Source: Hyperoodon ampullatus
Lineage: Eukaryota; Chordata; Mammalia; Artiodactyla; Ziphiidae
Assembly: GCA_949752795.1 (NCBI GenBank)
Contig: OX457056.1
Span: forward strand, 180,754,428-180,818,427
Length of the DNA stretch: 64,000 bases
Direction of reading: 5' to 3'
The position numbers and the translations under genes were made by a program. Position 1 is the first letter of the stretch. Every line of letters starts with the position of its first letter. This document shows positions 1 to 11,149 of this stretch, one piece after another. The notes under the pieces were generated by a model. It made no database searches. It was not told where the DNA came from and was given only the letters and a program-made list of their open reading frames with translations.

Positions 1-99
1 AGGCCCGCGGGGTGAGGGAAAGTGCTGCAACGGGTGGCTGAGGGGCCGGGGCGCGGAGCGCGGCGCCGGGGTAGCGGGTGAGGAGGCGAGGGTACTTAC

Positions 100-127
100 C
101 TTCCATGGGGCTGCTCTGGCCGGCCAT
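100..127 (-). CDS. First coding exon (partial) of an unidentified minus-strand gene; SYT15 possible by position only
   Basis: On the minus strand an ATG at 127-125 opens nine codons (MAGQSSPME) plus one base. It is followed at once by a strong splice donor, G|GTAAGTACC, with GT at 99-98. The rest of the gene lies beyond position 1. The ATG is followed by G, sits in the CpG island and lies about 60 bases below the probable transcription start, all typical of a real first exon. In mammals SYT15 lies divergent from GPRIN2 at about this distance, which makes it the obvious candidate. However, the SYT15 N-terminus I remember (MAEQ followed by a membrane segment) does not match, so this could be an alternative first exon or another gene. 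The existence of the exon is fairly sure; its identity is not. Confidence 0.55.
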
Positions 128-184
128 TGGGGCGCGGGCCCCGGGCTCGGTCGCGCCAGTCTCCGCGCCTCCCGCCGCTGCCGC

Positions 185-219
185 CGCCGCCGCAGCTGCA
201 GCCGGGCGGGTTTTTAAAG
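185..219 (-). promoter_or_regulatory. TATA-like core promoter of the minus-strand gene
   Basis: The minus strand reads GCTTTAAAAACCC across 207-219, an A/T-only element (211-218) in otherwise extremely GC-rich DNA. Transcription would be expected to start about 25-30 bases further, near 185-190. That gives a 5'UTR of roughly 60 bases before the ATG at 127. A TATA-like box inside a CpG island is less common than a TATA-less promoter. The start site is inferred. Confidence 0.45.
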
Positions 220-944
220 CGCCGAGCGGGGCCGTCGGGCGGACGCGGGGACCAGTACCTCGTTGCGCTCCGGTCAGCAAAGAACGGCGGGGGCAGGGAC
301 CCAGCTCCCGGAGGCCGCGGCTCCGCCCCTGCCCGGCCCTGGTCGTGGCCCTGGAAGGGCGCGGAGCCGACCATACGCTCCCGGAACCGAAGGGCTCCGC
401 CCGGGGCGGGGCGCCCGGGCCTCCCCGCGGCTGAGGCGCGAGGCCAGGCTTCCCGGGCGCAGAGCTAAAGACTTCTCCGCCCGCGTCTGGTAGACGGCTT
501 CGCACCTGGCTCTTCACCCCTGGCGGCCTTGGCACGCGCTGTGCCCGTCTAGGAATGTGCCTCCACCTTCCGCAGATCCTCTGCAGACTGAGGCCCAACT
601 CCAACCCCTGCTCCCGGGAGCTTTCGCGGATTCCAGGGCCGAGTCTCCGCGCCCTGTCCGGCCCCGGCGCTGCGGTCTGACCGTGGGGGCGCGCAGGGCA
701 GCGCCCAGGTTTACAAGTTGGCCGGCTCAATAGACACAGACAGCAATGAGGCGTTGGAGAGCGCAGATTCCGCAGCTCAGTTGGGTTAATAATAGTACTC
801 CCTCTAGGGTTAATGTATCTAATGTATTCAGATCGGTGACTGGCCCAAGGTTGGGAGAGCGCGTGCCAGCCTCTATTGTGATTTTCTGACGGAGGGCGGT
901 TTCGCCTAGGCCTCCTCCCTACTCTGCACCCACAGTAACCTTTG

Positions 945-1066
945 TGTTTTTTTTTTTTTTTTTTTTTTGGCCCAGCCGTGAGGCTTTTGGGATCTTAGTT
1001 CCGCGACCAGGGATCCAACGCGTGTCACCTGCAGTGGAAGCGAGGAGTCCTAACCACCCACTGTCA
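945..1066 (-). repeat. CHR-type SINE, short form
   Basis: A T-tract of about 23 bases (the element's A-tail on the minus strand) is followed by the tRNA-like part with 'gatcttagttccgcgaccaggga' and 'ctaaccaccc'. The terminal 'cagggaagtcc' end is degraded, so this copy is old or 5'-truncated. Confidence 0.7.
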
Positions 1067-1902
1067 CTATTTCTATAGTGATTACCGTCAGACCGCAGGG
1101 GCTACGCCAATGGAGGCTGCTGAACGCAGCCTTGACGGAGAGGCTGGAGTAAAGGCCCTCCTGGTCCGCAGCCCGCTCTCACCCAGCGTGCAACCCCGTA
1201 GAGGATGAGCACTCTCCCAGGGCCCGCACGGCGTCCCTGCGGAGAGCATTTGTGGGAGCGACTTAGACTTCAAAGCATCTGTAAGTGGGGAAGGAAAGGA
1301 AGATATTTGTGGGCGGAGGGAGGGTCGGTCTTGTTGTTTCACGGTCTTGAAGGTTGTGTCCAAAGACAGAGGCTGAGCCTGGACCTTGCTCCCAAGTGAC
1401 ACCTGTGCCTATCAAGGGAAGGAGGAGGCGGGGTAGACAAGGTGAAGAGCCCACCAGTCTGTCAGTGTGCCTTAGGCCCCGCCCTGCCTGAGCCCTAAAT
1501 GACCTGAGGTGGGAGGGGTGGTGAACAGGGATTCCCCTCCCTTCAGGGGAAGGGGTTTGTCTGGGAGCCTTTGGTCGCTAGAGTGAAGAGGAAGTGTGGT
1601 CAGTCTTTTTCAGGATCTAGATGGGCGTGGGGTGGTGAGAAGATGGGGCCCCGAAAGTGTCCCGGAGGAGTGGGACCGCTCATTCCACTCCACCCCTCAC
1701 CCTGCTAGGTGGAGGCAGGGCATTTCCTCCACTGCCCCTTCCCCTCCCTCCGCGACGAGTCTTATTGGCTGGAGTGTCTGGAAGACCTGAGGCCCTGACC
1801 TCCGCTTTCACCAGGCTGGAGATGGGGGCGGTGTCTCAGGAAATGGGGCCTTAGTGGCCCCAGACCTCCCCGTCTTTCCCCTCAGGTCTGAACTGGATGT
1901 CT

Positions 1903-2155
1903 GTGTTAGTTTCCTGTTGCTGCTGTAACAAATAACCACAAATTTAGTGGTTAAAAAACACAAATATATTACCTTACAGTTCTGGACGGCAGAAGACTAA
2001 AATGGGCCTGCAGGGCTGCTTCCCTTCCAGAGTCTGGGGAAAATCCATTTCCTGACCTTTCCCAGCTTCTAGAAGCTGGATTCATCTTCAAAGCCAGCAG
2101 CAGTTCTTTCTAATATCTCTGACTTCCTGTCATCTACATATCTACTTTTTCTGCC
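1903..2155 (+). repeat. Old LTR-like mammalian repeat, left part (interrupted)
   Basis: The start 'tgttagtttcctgttgctgc' followed by 'tgtaacaaataaccacaaa' and 'cttacagttctgga' is the beginning of a common ancient mammalian repeat that I place among MLT/MER-like LTR elements. The matching continuation ('cttataagaacc' ... 'gggcccaccca' ... 'ctccatctcaaggtcc') appears only at 3730-3806, and the end at 4749-4850. Two L1s and two SINEs now split one element. Exact family not assigned. Confidence 0.55.
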
Positions 2156-3592
2156 TTTTTTTTTTTCAATTTTATTGGAGTATAGTTGATTTACAATGTT
2201 GTGTTAGTTTCAGGTGTACAACAAAGTGATTCAGTTATACATATACATATATTAATTCTTTTTCAGATTCTTTTCCCATATTGGTTATTACAGAATGTTA
2301 AGTAGAGTTCACTGTGCTATAGAGTGGGTCCTTGTTGGTTATCTATGTTATATATAATAGTGTGTGTATTCTAACCCCAAGCTCCTAATTTATCCCTCCC
2401 ACCCACATTTGCCCTTTGTTAACCATAAGTTTGTTTTCAAAATCTGTGAGTCTGTTTCTATTTTGTAAATAAGTTTATTTATATCATTTTAAAAAAATTA
2501 GATTCCACATATGAGTGATATCGTATCATATTTGTCTTTCTCTGCCTGACTTACTTAGTATGATAATCTCTAGGTCTATCCATGTTGCTGCAAGTGGCAT
2601 TATTTCGTTCTTTTTTATGGCTGAGTAATATTCCATTGTATATATGTACCACATCTTCTTTATCCATTCATCTGTCAATGGACATTTAGGTTGCTTGCAT
2701 GTCTTGGCCATTGTAAATAGTGCTGCAGTGAACATGGGGGTGGATGTATCTTTTTGAATTATGGTTTTCTCCAGATATATGCCCAGGAATGGGATTGCTG
2801 GATCATATGGTAGTTCTATTTTTAGTTTTTTAAGGAACCTCCATACTATTCTCCATAGTAGCTGTACCAATTTACATTCCCACCAACAGTTTAGGAGGGT
2901 TCCCTTTTCTCCACACTCTCTCCAGCATTTATTGTTTGTAAACTTTTTGATGATGGCCATTCTGACTGGTGTAAGGTGGTACCTCGTAGCGTTGATTTGC
3001 ATTTCTCTAATAATTAGTGATGTTGAACATTTTTTCATGTGCTTTTTGGCCATCTGTATGTCTTCTTTGGAGAAATGTCTATTTAGATCTTCTGCTCATT
3101 TTTTGATTGGGTTGTTTATTTATTTATTTTTTTGACATAGAGCTGCATGAGCTGTTTGTATATTTTGGAGATTAAACCCTCCTCGGTTAGTTTGTTTGCA
3201 AATATTTTCTCCCATTCTGTGGGTTGTCTTTTTATTTTGTTTATGGTTTCCTTTGCTGTGCAAAAGCTTTTGAGTTTAATTAGTCCCATTTGTTTATTTT
3301 TGTTTTTATTTTCATTACGCTAGGAGGTGGATCCACAAAGATATTGCTGCAATTAATGTCAAAGAGTGTTCTGCCTGTGTTTTCCTCTAAGAGTTTTACA
3401 GTGTCCAGCCTTACATTTAAGTCCTTGATCCATTCTGAGTTTATTTTTGTGTATGGTGTTAGAGACTATTCTAATTTCATTCTTTTACATGTTCCCGTCC
3501 AGTTTTCCCAGCATCACTTATTGAAGAGGCTGTCTTTTCTCCATTGTGTATTCTTGCCTTCTTTGTCGCAGATTAATTGACCAAAGGTGCTG
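2156..3592 (-). mobile_element. LINE-1 3' end with the ORF2 C-terminus
   Basis: This is the 3' part of an L1 on the minus strand, inserted in the LTR-like repeat. The T-rich start at 2156 is the A-tail and 3'UTR. An open stretch at 2526-3053 (minus, 175 codons) encodes the ORF2 C-terminal region, with the familiar '[12 protein letters not shown]' and '[10 protein letters not shown]' motifs. Further ORF2 sequence continues to about 3590 with stops or frame breaks. It is 5'-truncated and lacks ORF1, so it is not mobile. The long open stretch suggests a moderately young copy. Confidence 0.9.
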
Positions 3593-3609
3593 TCTCCCTC
3601 TTTCCTTTA

Positions 3610-3728
3610 TTTTTTTTTTGGCCTCACTGCATGGCTTGCAGGATCTTAGTTCCCTGACCAGGGATCGAACCTGCACCCCCTGCAGTGGAAGCATGGAGTC
3701 TTAACCACTGGACCACCAGGGAAGTCCC
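3610..3728 (-). repeat. CHR-type SINE, short form
   Basis: A T-tract is followed by 'gatcttagttccctgaccag', a B-box-like 'gatcgaacc' and the terminal 'ccaccagggaagtccc'. It lies between the end of the L1 and the middle piece of the split LTR-like repeat. Confidence 0.85.
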
Positions 3729-3729
3729 C

Positions 3730-3806
3730 TTCTTTCTTATAAGAACCTTTGTGATTACATGGGGCCCACCCAGATAATCCAGGATAATCTCTCCATCTCA
3801 AGGTCC
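3730..3806 (+). repeat. Old LTR-like repeat, middle part
   Basis: Continuation of the element begun at 1903, with the 'cttataagaacc' and 'tggggcccacccagataatcc' blocks of the family. It ends at 'ctccatctcaaggtcc', where the second L1 begins. Confidence 0.5.
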
Positions 3807-3807
3807 T

Positions 3808-4380
3808 TTTTTTTTTTTTTTAATTGGGGAATAGTTGTTTTACAATGTTGAGTTAGTTTCTACTGTACAGCGAAGTGGAGTTCCCTGTGCTATACAGCAG
3901 GTTCTCATTAGTTATCTATTTTATACATATTAGTGTATATATGTCAATCCCATCTCCCTTTTCCCCCTTTGGTGTCCATATGTTTGTTCTCTACGTCTGT
4001 GTCTCTATTTTTGCCTTGCAAACAGGTTCATCTGTACCATTTTTCTAGATTCCACATATATGCATTAATATATGATATTTGTTTTTCTCTTTCTGACTTA
4101 CTTCACTCTGTATGACAGTCTCTAGGTCCATCCACGTCTCTACAAATGACCCACTTTCGTTCCTTTTTATGGCTGAGTAATATTCCATTGTATATATGTA
4201 CCACATCTTCTTTATCCATTCGTCTGTTGATGGGCATTTAGGTTGCTTTCAGGACCTGGCTATTGTAAATAGTGCTGCAATGAACGTTGGGGTGCATGTG
4301 TCTTTTTGAATCATGGTTTTCTCTGGGTATATGCCCAGTAGTGGGATTGCTGGGTCATATGGTAATTAATTACCATATGG
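3808..4380 (-). mobile_element. Second LINE-1 3' fragment
   Basis: A T-run begins L1 3'UTR sequence on the minus strand ('tttacaatgttgagttagtt', 'ccctgtgctatacagcag'), followed by ORF2 end sequence parallel to the first L1 ('ggctgagtaatattccattg'). It diverges from the copy at 2156-3592, so it is a separate insertion. A SINE interrupts it at 4381, and a short ORF2 piece ('gatttgcatttctctaataa') resumes at about 4702-4748. Confidence 0.85.
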
Positions 4381-4701
4381 TTTTAAATTAATTAATTTAT
4401 TTTTGGCTGCATTGGGTCATCATTGCTGTGTGTGGGCTTTCTTTAGTGGCGAGCGGGGGCTACTCTTCATTGCAGTGCCCAGGCTTCTCATTGTGGTGGC
4501 TTCTCTTTTTGCGGAGCATGGTCTCTAGGTGTGCAGGCTTCAGTAGTTGTGATTCTCAGGCTCTAGAGTGCAGGTTCAGTAGTTGTGACACAAGGGCTTA
4601 GTTGCTCTGCAGCATGTGGGATCTTCCCGGACCAGGGCTTGAACCCATGTCCCCTGCATTGGCAGGCAGATTCTTAACCACTGTGCCACCAGGGAAGCCC
4701 C
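4381..4701 (-). repeat. CHR-type SINE, long form, nested in L1
   Basis: A/T-rich tail, then the long CHR body ('tttggctgcattgggtc', repeated 'cagtagttgtg' blocks) and the tRNA-like end 'gtgccaccagggaagccccc'. It lies within the second L1, giving a three-level nest: LTR-like repeat, then L1, then SINE. Confidence 0.9.
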
Positions 4702-4748
4702 CATCATTGTAGTTTTGATTTGCATTTCTCTAATAATTAGTGATGTTG

Positions 4749-4850
4749 CATCTCAAGATGCTTAACTTAATCATATTTACAAAGTCCCTTTTGCCTTATA
4801 AAGTAACCTATTCCCAGGTTCCAGGAACTAGGGAGTGGACATCTTTGGAG
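4749..4850 (+). repeat. Old LTR-like repeat, right part
   Basis: 'catctcaagatgcttaactt', 'aatcatatttacaaagtccc' and 'caggttccaggaactaggga' complete the element begun at 1903. The repeated 'atctcaag' at 3797 and 4750 may be the target-site duplication of the second L1. Confidence 0.5.
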
Positions 4851-5479
4851 CTATTGTTGTGCTGAGCACAGTGTCTGGGCAGCCCTCTGGGAGAGATGGT
4901 TTATATTCTCCTTCCTCCTGCTGCCTGGAGCTCTCAGCTTGCTCCTAAGCTGGGACCAGGCAGCTAGCAAGGCCCATGTGCCCCCAGATGGTAATCCTCC
5001 AGATACCATGACCCCTCATTACCACAGCATACCCCTCCCCCACCCTTGACTCGTAACTGTCCTGTCTGCCTGACCACTCCTCCCTGATGGGCATGGCACC
5101 CATTCATACCCAGCCACTTCCACAGTTGGGCCTGAGCTGCCCTGGGGCCCTTCTGGGTGTGGGGTGGGGAAGTGGGTACTCCTGGAAAAGGCAATGCCTG
5201 TGACCAGTCAGGAAGTGCCAGGCCCAGAGCTGCCCATCCTCCCCCAGCCCTGCGCTGTGCCTTCCCAGGGCGCCATCTTCCTCCCTGGCCTCCTTCCCTC
5301 ACCACTCATAACCAAGCAGTCACCAAGTCCTGCCTCTTCCTCCTCCATCCATCTCCATCACCATCAAGAACTTGGCCCAGGTCTTCATCATGCCTCCCCT
5401 CATCAACTTTCTCTCTGCAGTTTAGATTCGATCCTATACCCCTGCCCCAGCTTATTTCTTCCAGGCTCCTCTCCCCATC
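4851..5479. other. Intergenic DNA without a recognisable feature
   Basis: C-rich single-copy-looking sequence. The open frames here (for example 5157-5687) are low-complexity proline/serine readings with no exon signals or known domain, so no gene is called. Confidence 0.5.
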
Positions 5480-5890
5480 CTCACCCACCGGGACACCCCA
5501 TATCCCCCCGTCTCTCTGCAATGCTCAGGGCCCAGACTGGTGGAACTACTTCTGGCAGCTCTGCCAATGCACCAGGTACCTTTTCGTTATGCTGCCCTCT
5601 CCCTGCCTGAGATATCCAGGGGCCTCCTCTCCTTCTTCACTGCTCATCCTTCAGGATGAAACTCTAGTATCTCCTCCTCGTCCATGAAGCCCTTCATCAC
5701 CCCTTCCTTGTCCTCACTGTACCTGCAGCTACTATGTTGGTTTATAGGAGTCTGTGTCTGTGACTGTTACCCCAGCTCACTCTCCCTGGCAGACCAGAAC
5801 CTCCATGAAGGCAGAGGGCCATGTCTTATTTATCTCAGCGTTGCCAATATCCACCTCCCGGCCAAGGCTGTGCTGAATGGTGGATGAAGA
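5480..5890 (+). repeat. LINE-2-like 3' fragment
   Basis: The block 'cctccatgaaggcagagggc' followed by 'catgtcttatttatctcagc' and a C/T-rich lead-in matches my memory of the L2 3' region. Divergence is high, so boundaries are approximate. Confidence 0.45.
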
Positions 5891-6079
5891 GCTTGTGCCC
5901 TCAGGCTGAGCTGCTTCCTGGCTTCTGCCACCATTGTCCATGGATCACACATCTTGGGCTCACCCTTCGGGGTCTGATAGGAGTTCCTTGACCTAGCCCT
6001 GGACACCAGCTGCTGGGGCTTGCACTTACTTTGGTAGCTCTGTCTGCAAGCACCTTACATGTCCCGGCAGCCCACTGAG

Positions 6080-6305
6080 TTGTTGTTGTTTTTTGTTTGT
6101 TTGTTTGTTTTTTGCAGTACGCGGGCCTCTCACCGTTGTGGCCTCTCCCGTTGTGGAGCCCAGGCTCCCGACGCGCAGGCTCAACGGCCATGGCTCACGG
6201 GCCCAGCCGCTCCACGGCATGTGGGATCTTCCCAGACCGGGTCACGAACCCGTGTCCCCTGCATCGGCAGGCGGACTCTCAACCACTGCGCCACCAGGGA
6301 AGCCC
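6080..6305 (-). repeat. CHR-type SINE, younger subfamily ('gcgggcctctcac' type)
   Basis: A (GTTT)-rich tail is followed by 'gcagtacgcgggcctctcac', 'acggccatggctcacgggcc', 'catcggcaggcggactctca' and 'accagggaagcccc'. 'cagcccactgagtt' occurs at 6067-6080 and again at 6307-6320, a clear target-site duplication. Relatives of this subfamily are at 22630 and 39991. Confidence 0.92.
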
Positions 6306-6419
6306 CAGCCCACTGAGTTTTGAGTCTTTCTTCTTCCACTAGAGAATGAGAGCAGATAGCAGGAGGGAAATCCACCTCTCTTGTTGCTCCTTATGTTCTG
6401 GTTATCATGATGCAGACTT

Positions 6420-6631
6420 TTTTTTTTTAATATTTATTTATTTAGGCTGCTCCAGGTCTTAGGTTGTGGCACGTGGGATCTTTGTTGTGGCATGTGGGAT
6501 CTTTACTTGCGGCATGTGTACTTTTTAGTTGTGGCATGCATGCGGGATCTAGTTCCCTGGCCAGGGATTGAACCCAGGCCCCCTGCATTGGGAGTGCAGA
6601 GTCTTACCCACTGGACCACCAGGGAAGTCCC
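6420..6631 (-). repeat. CHR-type SINE
   Basis: T-tract, 'atatttatttatttaggctg', then tandem 'gcatgtgggatcttt' blocks and the end 'ggaccaccagggaagtcccg'. A near-perfect duplication 'tgatgcaga/gctt' flanks both ends, confirming insertion by target-primed reverse transcription. Confidence 0.9.
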
Positions 6632-6639
6632 GTGATGCA

Positions 6640-9600
6640 GGCTTGATGTACATGATCCCATTGAGCCCTGCCTTGTGTCAGCCTGTCCAGCAGGGACCAC
6701 CTTTTCAGACGAGGAAACCAAATCAAAGAGGTTCCATGGCCCACCCAGTAAGTGGTGGAGCTGGACCTGACACTTGGCCCTCCTCATTCCTTCCTCCCCA
6801 CTGACCCACTGAAGGGCCCATGCAAGGCCCCTGGGCACCATTTCCTGTGGAGATGACCATGAACAAGGCCAACAGCCACAGGCACTGTGGTCAATCTCTC
6901 TCTGTCCACTGTCCCGTGGAGGTTCTGAGACCAGGCTGGCCTGGAGCCAACTCCACAGAAAAGAATGGGCTCTGAGTCTGGCTGCAGCCCCCGCCCTGCT
7001 TCCTGTTTTCAGATCTTGCTCCTTACTGGGTCTCTGGGAGCTGGGAAATCTGGAAACAGCAGCAGACAATGTTTCTGTTTTCCGTGGCCAAAAGGAAGTC
7101 ATTATTTCCAGGGAGGGTTGCAGGAAGTCCAAGTGTTTAAAAGCCTGCAAATGTCTGCAGGTGATTAATAATTCAGTGCAATGGATGATTCACGCAAAAG
7201 GCCACTTTCAATTAACCTTAAGAATCAGCCCTGTCTAAGGAAGTGTCATCTGTCATCACTTAGGAACAGAGAGGCCAGAGCAGGTGAAAGGACACGCTGA
7301 GAAACGTGTGGAAGACTGTGTTTCTGACATTTATGTCAATTCCAGCCCAGTCACCCCAGGTCCCTCTTTGTGAGATGGGGAAGGGTTTCCCCCACCAGCA
7401 TCATCACTTTTCTCTGGTTGTATTAGGGTGGCCTCAGCCTGAATTTCCCATAACCCCTTCTGCTGAGGAGCTTGGAGGGAACATCTGTCCTTGTCAGGTC
7501 AGAAGTCCCCTCCTTCTCCCCTCCTCCACCATGCTGGCTCCAAATGTGTGCCATCCTATGGACGACCACCCAGGGTCCCAGGGTGGAGCCCGGAGCCCAC
7601 AGCTCACTCCTGCCTTCCAGGGATGTTCTCTGCTCCCCTGCCCAGTTCTCCCTGCTTCCTGTTCCCTGCTTGGCAGCCTTTTTCCTCTCCTGGCAATGGC
7701 ATCCTGCCTTTTCTTTCTCGGGAACTACTCTCTCATCTCCTTGTCCATGTAGTAGCTGATAAAAACCAATCTCTTCCCTTTCCCTGCATCATCAGCTTGC
7801 CTCTTTTCTGGAGCTTTGCACATGACCCAGACCACAGGGGTAGGTTCAGGGTTGGGTCATGACCTAATCAGAATCAATCCTGGAATTTTTGTGCATCACT
7901 CCCTTTATTGGTGGGAGTTGTTGAGCTGAAGGAGCTGAGTCTGGGGATGTTGGGAGCACCCGTGTGGAGGAGTGTGCGTGAGACAAGAGCTCAGAGCAGC
8001 ACGGGAGGCCTGATGAAGCTGTCTTGCTCTTGGTCCTGCTGTGCCGGCAGCCATTTATCCCGGCTGGTCCAATAAATTACCTTTTTTTTTTTTTTCTTAA
8101 GCCAGTATGAGTTGATTTCTGATATTTGCAACTAAGACTCTTAATTAATTGTTAGCCAAGGCAGGAAATGAATGGGAGGTGGGGACAGCAAGCTCTGTGA
8201 GGCTCTTATTCCCATTTACTGAGGTGGAAAGTGAGGGACACTGAGGTGATGAGGCTAGGGAGTGGCTGGCCAGGTTTGATTAGCTGTTCTAGCTCCGGGT
8301 TCCCTGACCACCAAGGCTGCCCCTCAGAGCAGAAGTCAGGGATCAATGCAAGACTTGCCCTTTCTGAATTGTCACCTCTGACCAGACAGCTGTCCCAAGG
8401 ATTGTTTTGGCCACTCGAGTGTAGGGTCTTATCGACCAGGGCCATTTGTGACAAACAACAGTTAATTTACTACTTAGCCTTCAACACCCACCCCAACCCT
8501 CCCTCCAGCTTCTCCGATGCTCACAGTGGAACCCAGATTTTGTTAGGGGCAGCAGTGTGCTTGGCCCACAGGGATGCATCTGGAGGGTCTGAGCCTTTCC
8601 TGACACCCACATCTCCCTTTGCTACGTTCTGACTTGGCCAGCCCTCTTTGCAGCTAGGGGTGGCCATAGGATTGTGTTTTAGCCAGTGAGATACATGAAG
8701 ACATCTTCCAGGGGGCTGCTGGGAAAATTTTTTTTTCTTTTGATATTTCAAGTTGTTAAATTGACATTTTGGCTGAGATACTAAGAAGTTAGCAATCAAA
8801 CTCCAAAGAGTGGGGGTAGACTATGATGTAGATTTTCAAAGGCAGCTGAGAACTAGCTGGATGACTGGCCCATAGTGGGAAAGAAAAGGCTGGGAGAGTG
8901 GAGGAGAGAGAGGACTTGGGAGATGCCTTTGGGGAAGGCTGGGCTGTGATGTGGGACCCTCGGCAAGCGGGGCAGGGGGGAAGCTGCACCCTCCCCTTGA
9001 GCCCAGGGAGCTTCGGCTTCAACAGGACCACTCTGAGAGCTTGCTTTGGGAGGAAATGAACTGGAGGTTGATGCGCACAGGCAACTGTGGCTTCTGGCTT
9101 GAGATGGTGGAGAGAGAGCCAGAGGCCCGAGCAATCTGCTGCTGTGTTGGGAAGTAGCTGCCCTCCCTCTAATGAGGGTCAAAGAGCTGTGGATCTCGGG
9201 GACTAGATGTGCCACTTGTGGTGGGAATGTGGGTCTGAGTGACAGGGAATTACCACTGACTTGCTCCTGGGGCTTGTCAGGACGTGGGCTATGTGCCTAA
9301 TTCCCATGATCGGATGTGGGCCACATGAACGAAAGAGCTGGGGTGCCCACCCAGAGAGTTGATGGGGCTGCAGCAGAAGGAAGTAGGAGGTAAACTTTCT
9401 AGGGGCTGAGAAGTGAGCAAGTGGCTTCTGATTCATTTGTTGGGGTCAAGGGAACCACATCTCTGGAGCGGGGGTTTGGGGTAAAGAGGTGGGGGAGTAG
9501 GGGTGGGGAAGGGAGGATCTTTAAGAGACTTTTCAGAGTGCCCATGACAAAATTCAACCTCTTCCAGATCCAGAGAGCATAAGGCCATCACATGAGACCA

Positions 9601-10253
9601 TCAAGAAAGGACTTTCCATACCTCTTCCTTTCCTCTCTCCTTATGCTCTGACCTCAGAAGGCTGCAGTAGGCAAGGTGAGAGAGTAGAAGATGCTGACCA
9701 CAACACTCTCTCAGAGATCAGGGGGTTGCCTGAGGCTGGCCCTGGCTATGGGAGATGGGAAGACTTAACTCTAGCTCAGGTTTTCATATTTATTACCTGG
9801 GCTGGGCTTTTCTGAAGACTGAATCTGTTATTGAACCCAAGTTTGTGTGCCCAATGCACAGTGAGGCCAAACAAGCTGAGATGTTGGAGTTTGGAGCAGA
9901 GAAAGGTTTATTGCAAGGGCCAAGCAAGGAGAACTGGCTCAAAAAGCCTAAAGTCCTCGATGGGTTTCAGCAAAGTGTTTTAAAAGCAAATTTGGGGGAG
10001 GGCTGCAGGGTATGTGACTTTCTACTGACTGGTTGGTGGTGAGCTAACAGGGTGATGTTCCAGGAATGTCAGTCATCAGCTTTCTATCTAGTTCTGACCA
10101 GTCTGGGGTCCAAGTGCTTGCGCTCAGCATGTAGTCACCATCCTCCACTTGGGTGGGAGCCTTAGTTCCTGTAGAAGAACTCAAAGATTTGTATCAAATT
10201 GCTATTCATATCCCCCACCCTCCCCGAGGAGGAACCAGGACCCTGCCCCAAGG
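6640..10253. other. Intergenic stretch with only old, unassigned repeat traces
   Basis: No gene with exon signals is visible. A short MIR-like trace ('agacgaggaaacca') lies near 6706. At 8060-8145 'ccaataaattacc', a T-run and 'cttaagccagtatgagttg' resemble the end of an old mammalian repeat. The phrase 'ttagccagtgagatacatga' near 8678 is also repeat-like. Short open frames are scattered and overlap one another on both strands, with no recognisable protein. Confidence 0.45.
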
Positions 10254-10267
10254 CTGCACTATTGTTT

Positions 10268-10466
10268 CTTTTTTTTTTATAGATTTTTTTTTTGATGTGG
10301 ACCATTTCCAAAGTCTTTATTGAATTCGTTACAACATTGCCTCTGTTTTATGTTTTGGTTCCCTGGCCATGAGGCATGTGGGATCCTAGCTCCCCGACCA
10401 GGGATCGAACCCGCACCCCCTGCATTGGAAGGCGAAGTCTCAACCACTGGACTGCCAGGGAAGTCC
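10268..10466 (-). repeat. CHR-type SINE
   Basis: T-rich tail, an insert-like 'aagtctttattgaattcg', then 'ggcatgtgggatcctagctc', 'gatcgaacccgcaccccctg' and 'ctgccagggaagtccc'. 'tgcactattgtttctt' is present on both sides, a 16-base target-site duplication. Confidence 0.92.
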
Positions 10467-10605
10467 CTGCACTATTGTTTCTTGACTGCAGGAATTTGTT
10501 TCTGCATTCCCTCATTTTCCTAATTAGTAACTGTTTGAATCTGCTCTTTGGAACTCAGGGAAGGTCTAGGAGGCTGAAGCCTTTTTCCTACAAGCAAGAA
10601 ATGAG

Positions 10606-10829
10606 GGGGGACTTCCCTGGTTCTCCAGTGGGTAAGACTCCACGCTCCCAATACAGGGGGCCCGGGTTCGATCCCTGGTCCGGGAACTAGATCCCGCAGG
10701 CATGCCGCAACTAAGCGTCCACATGCCGCAACTAAGAGTCCACATGCCATGCCACAACTAAAGATCCTACATGCTGCAACTAAGACCCCATGCAGCCAAA
10801 AAAAAAAAAAGAAAAAAAGAAAGAAAGAA
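10606..10829 (+). repeat. CHR-type SINE, plus orientation
   Basis: Starts 'ggggacttccctggttctcc', carries the B-box 'gggttcgatccctgg', then repeated 'catgccgcaactaag' blocks, and ends in an A-rich (GAAA) tail. 'agaaatg(a/g)gg' flanks both ends. One of only three plus-oriented copies in the window. Confidence 0.92.
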
Positions 10830-11149
10830 ATGGGGAGCACAGAAGGGCTTTTATACCCAGGAGGGCCCCACAGATTCCTGCTCAGTTTCAAATCAAGACT
10901 GTTGAGGGCATGAGGGCAGGGGACAGAAGAGAAGAAATCTCTGTTGAATGTTGCTCCATTCCAGGTGTGGCCTCCATAGAGAGCTCAGGGCTCTCTCATA
11001 TCTTACTCCTCTCCCCCCTCCAAATGGATCATGTGATGAGGGACAAGGCCATCTTATTGGACTTTAGGGCTCAAGGCTGAGCGTTCATTATAAAGAGCAA
11101 ATCAGTTGAAGTGCTGAGCCTGTGGGGAAGGTTATTCTTTGGTTACCTT

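Larger units (their letters stand above)
1..700. promoter_or_regulatory. CpG island at the left edge
   Basis: The sequence is very rich in G+C with dense CpG dinucleotides, densest in about 1-460 and fading by 700. It covers the start of the minus-strand exon below, so it is very likely that gene's promoter. A CGG-type run near 170-195 encodes nothing recognisable and would lie at the start of the minus-strand 5'UTR. No plus-strand gene could be recognised leaving this island. Confidence 0.8.

Noticed and set aside
2526..3053. 175-codon frame as an independent gene
   Set aside because: It is the C-terminal end of L1 ORF2, in the usual place before the L1 3'UTR and tail.
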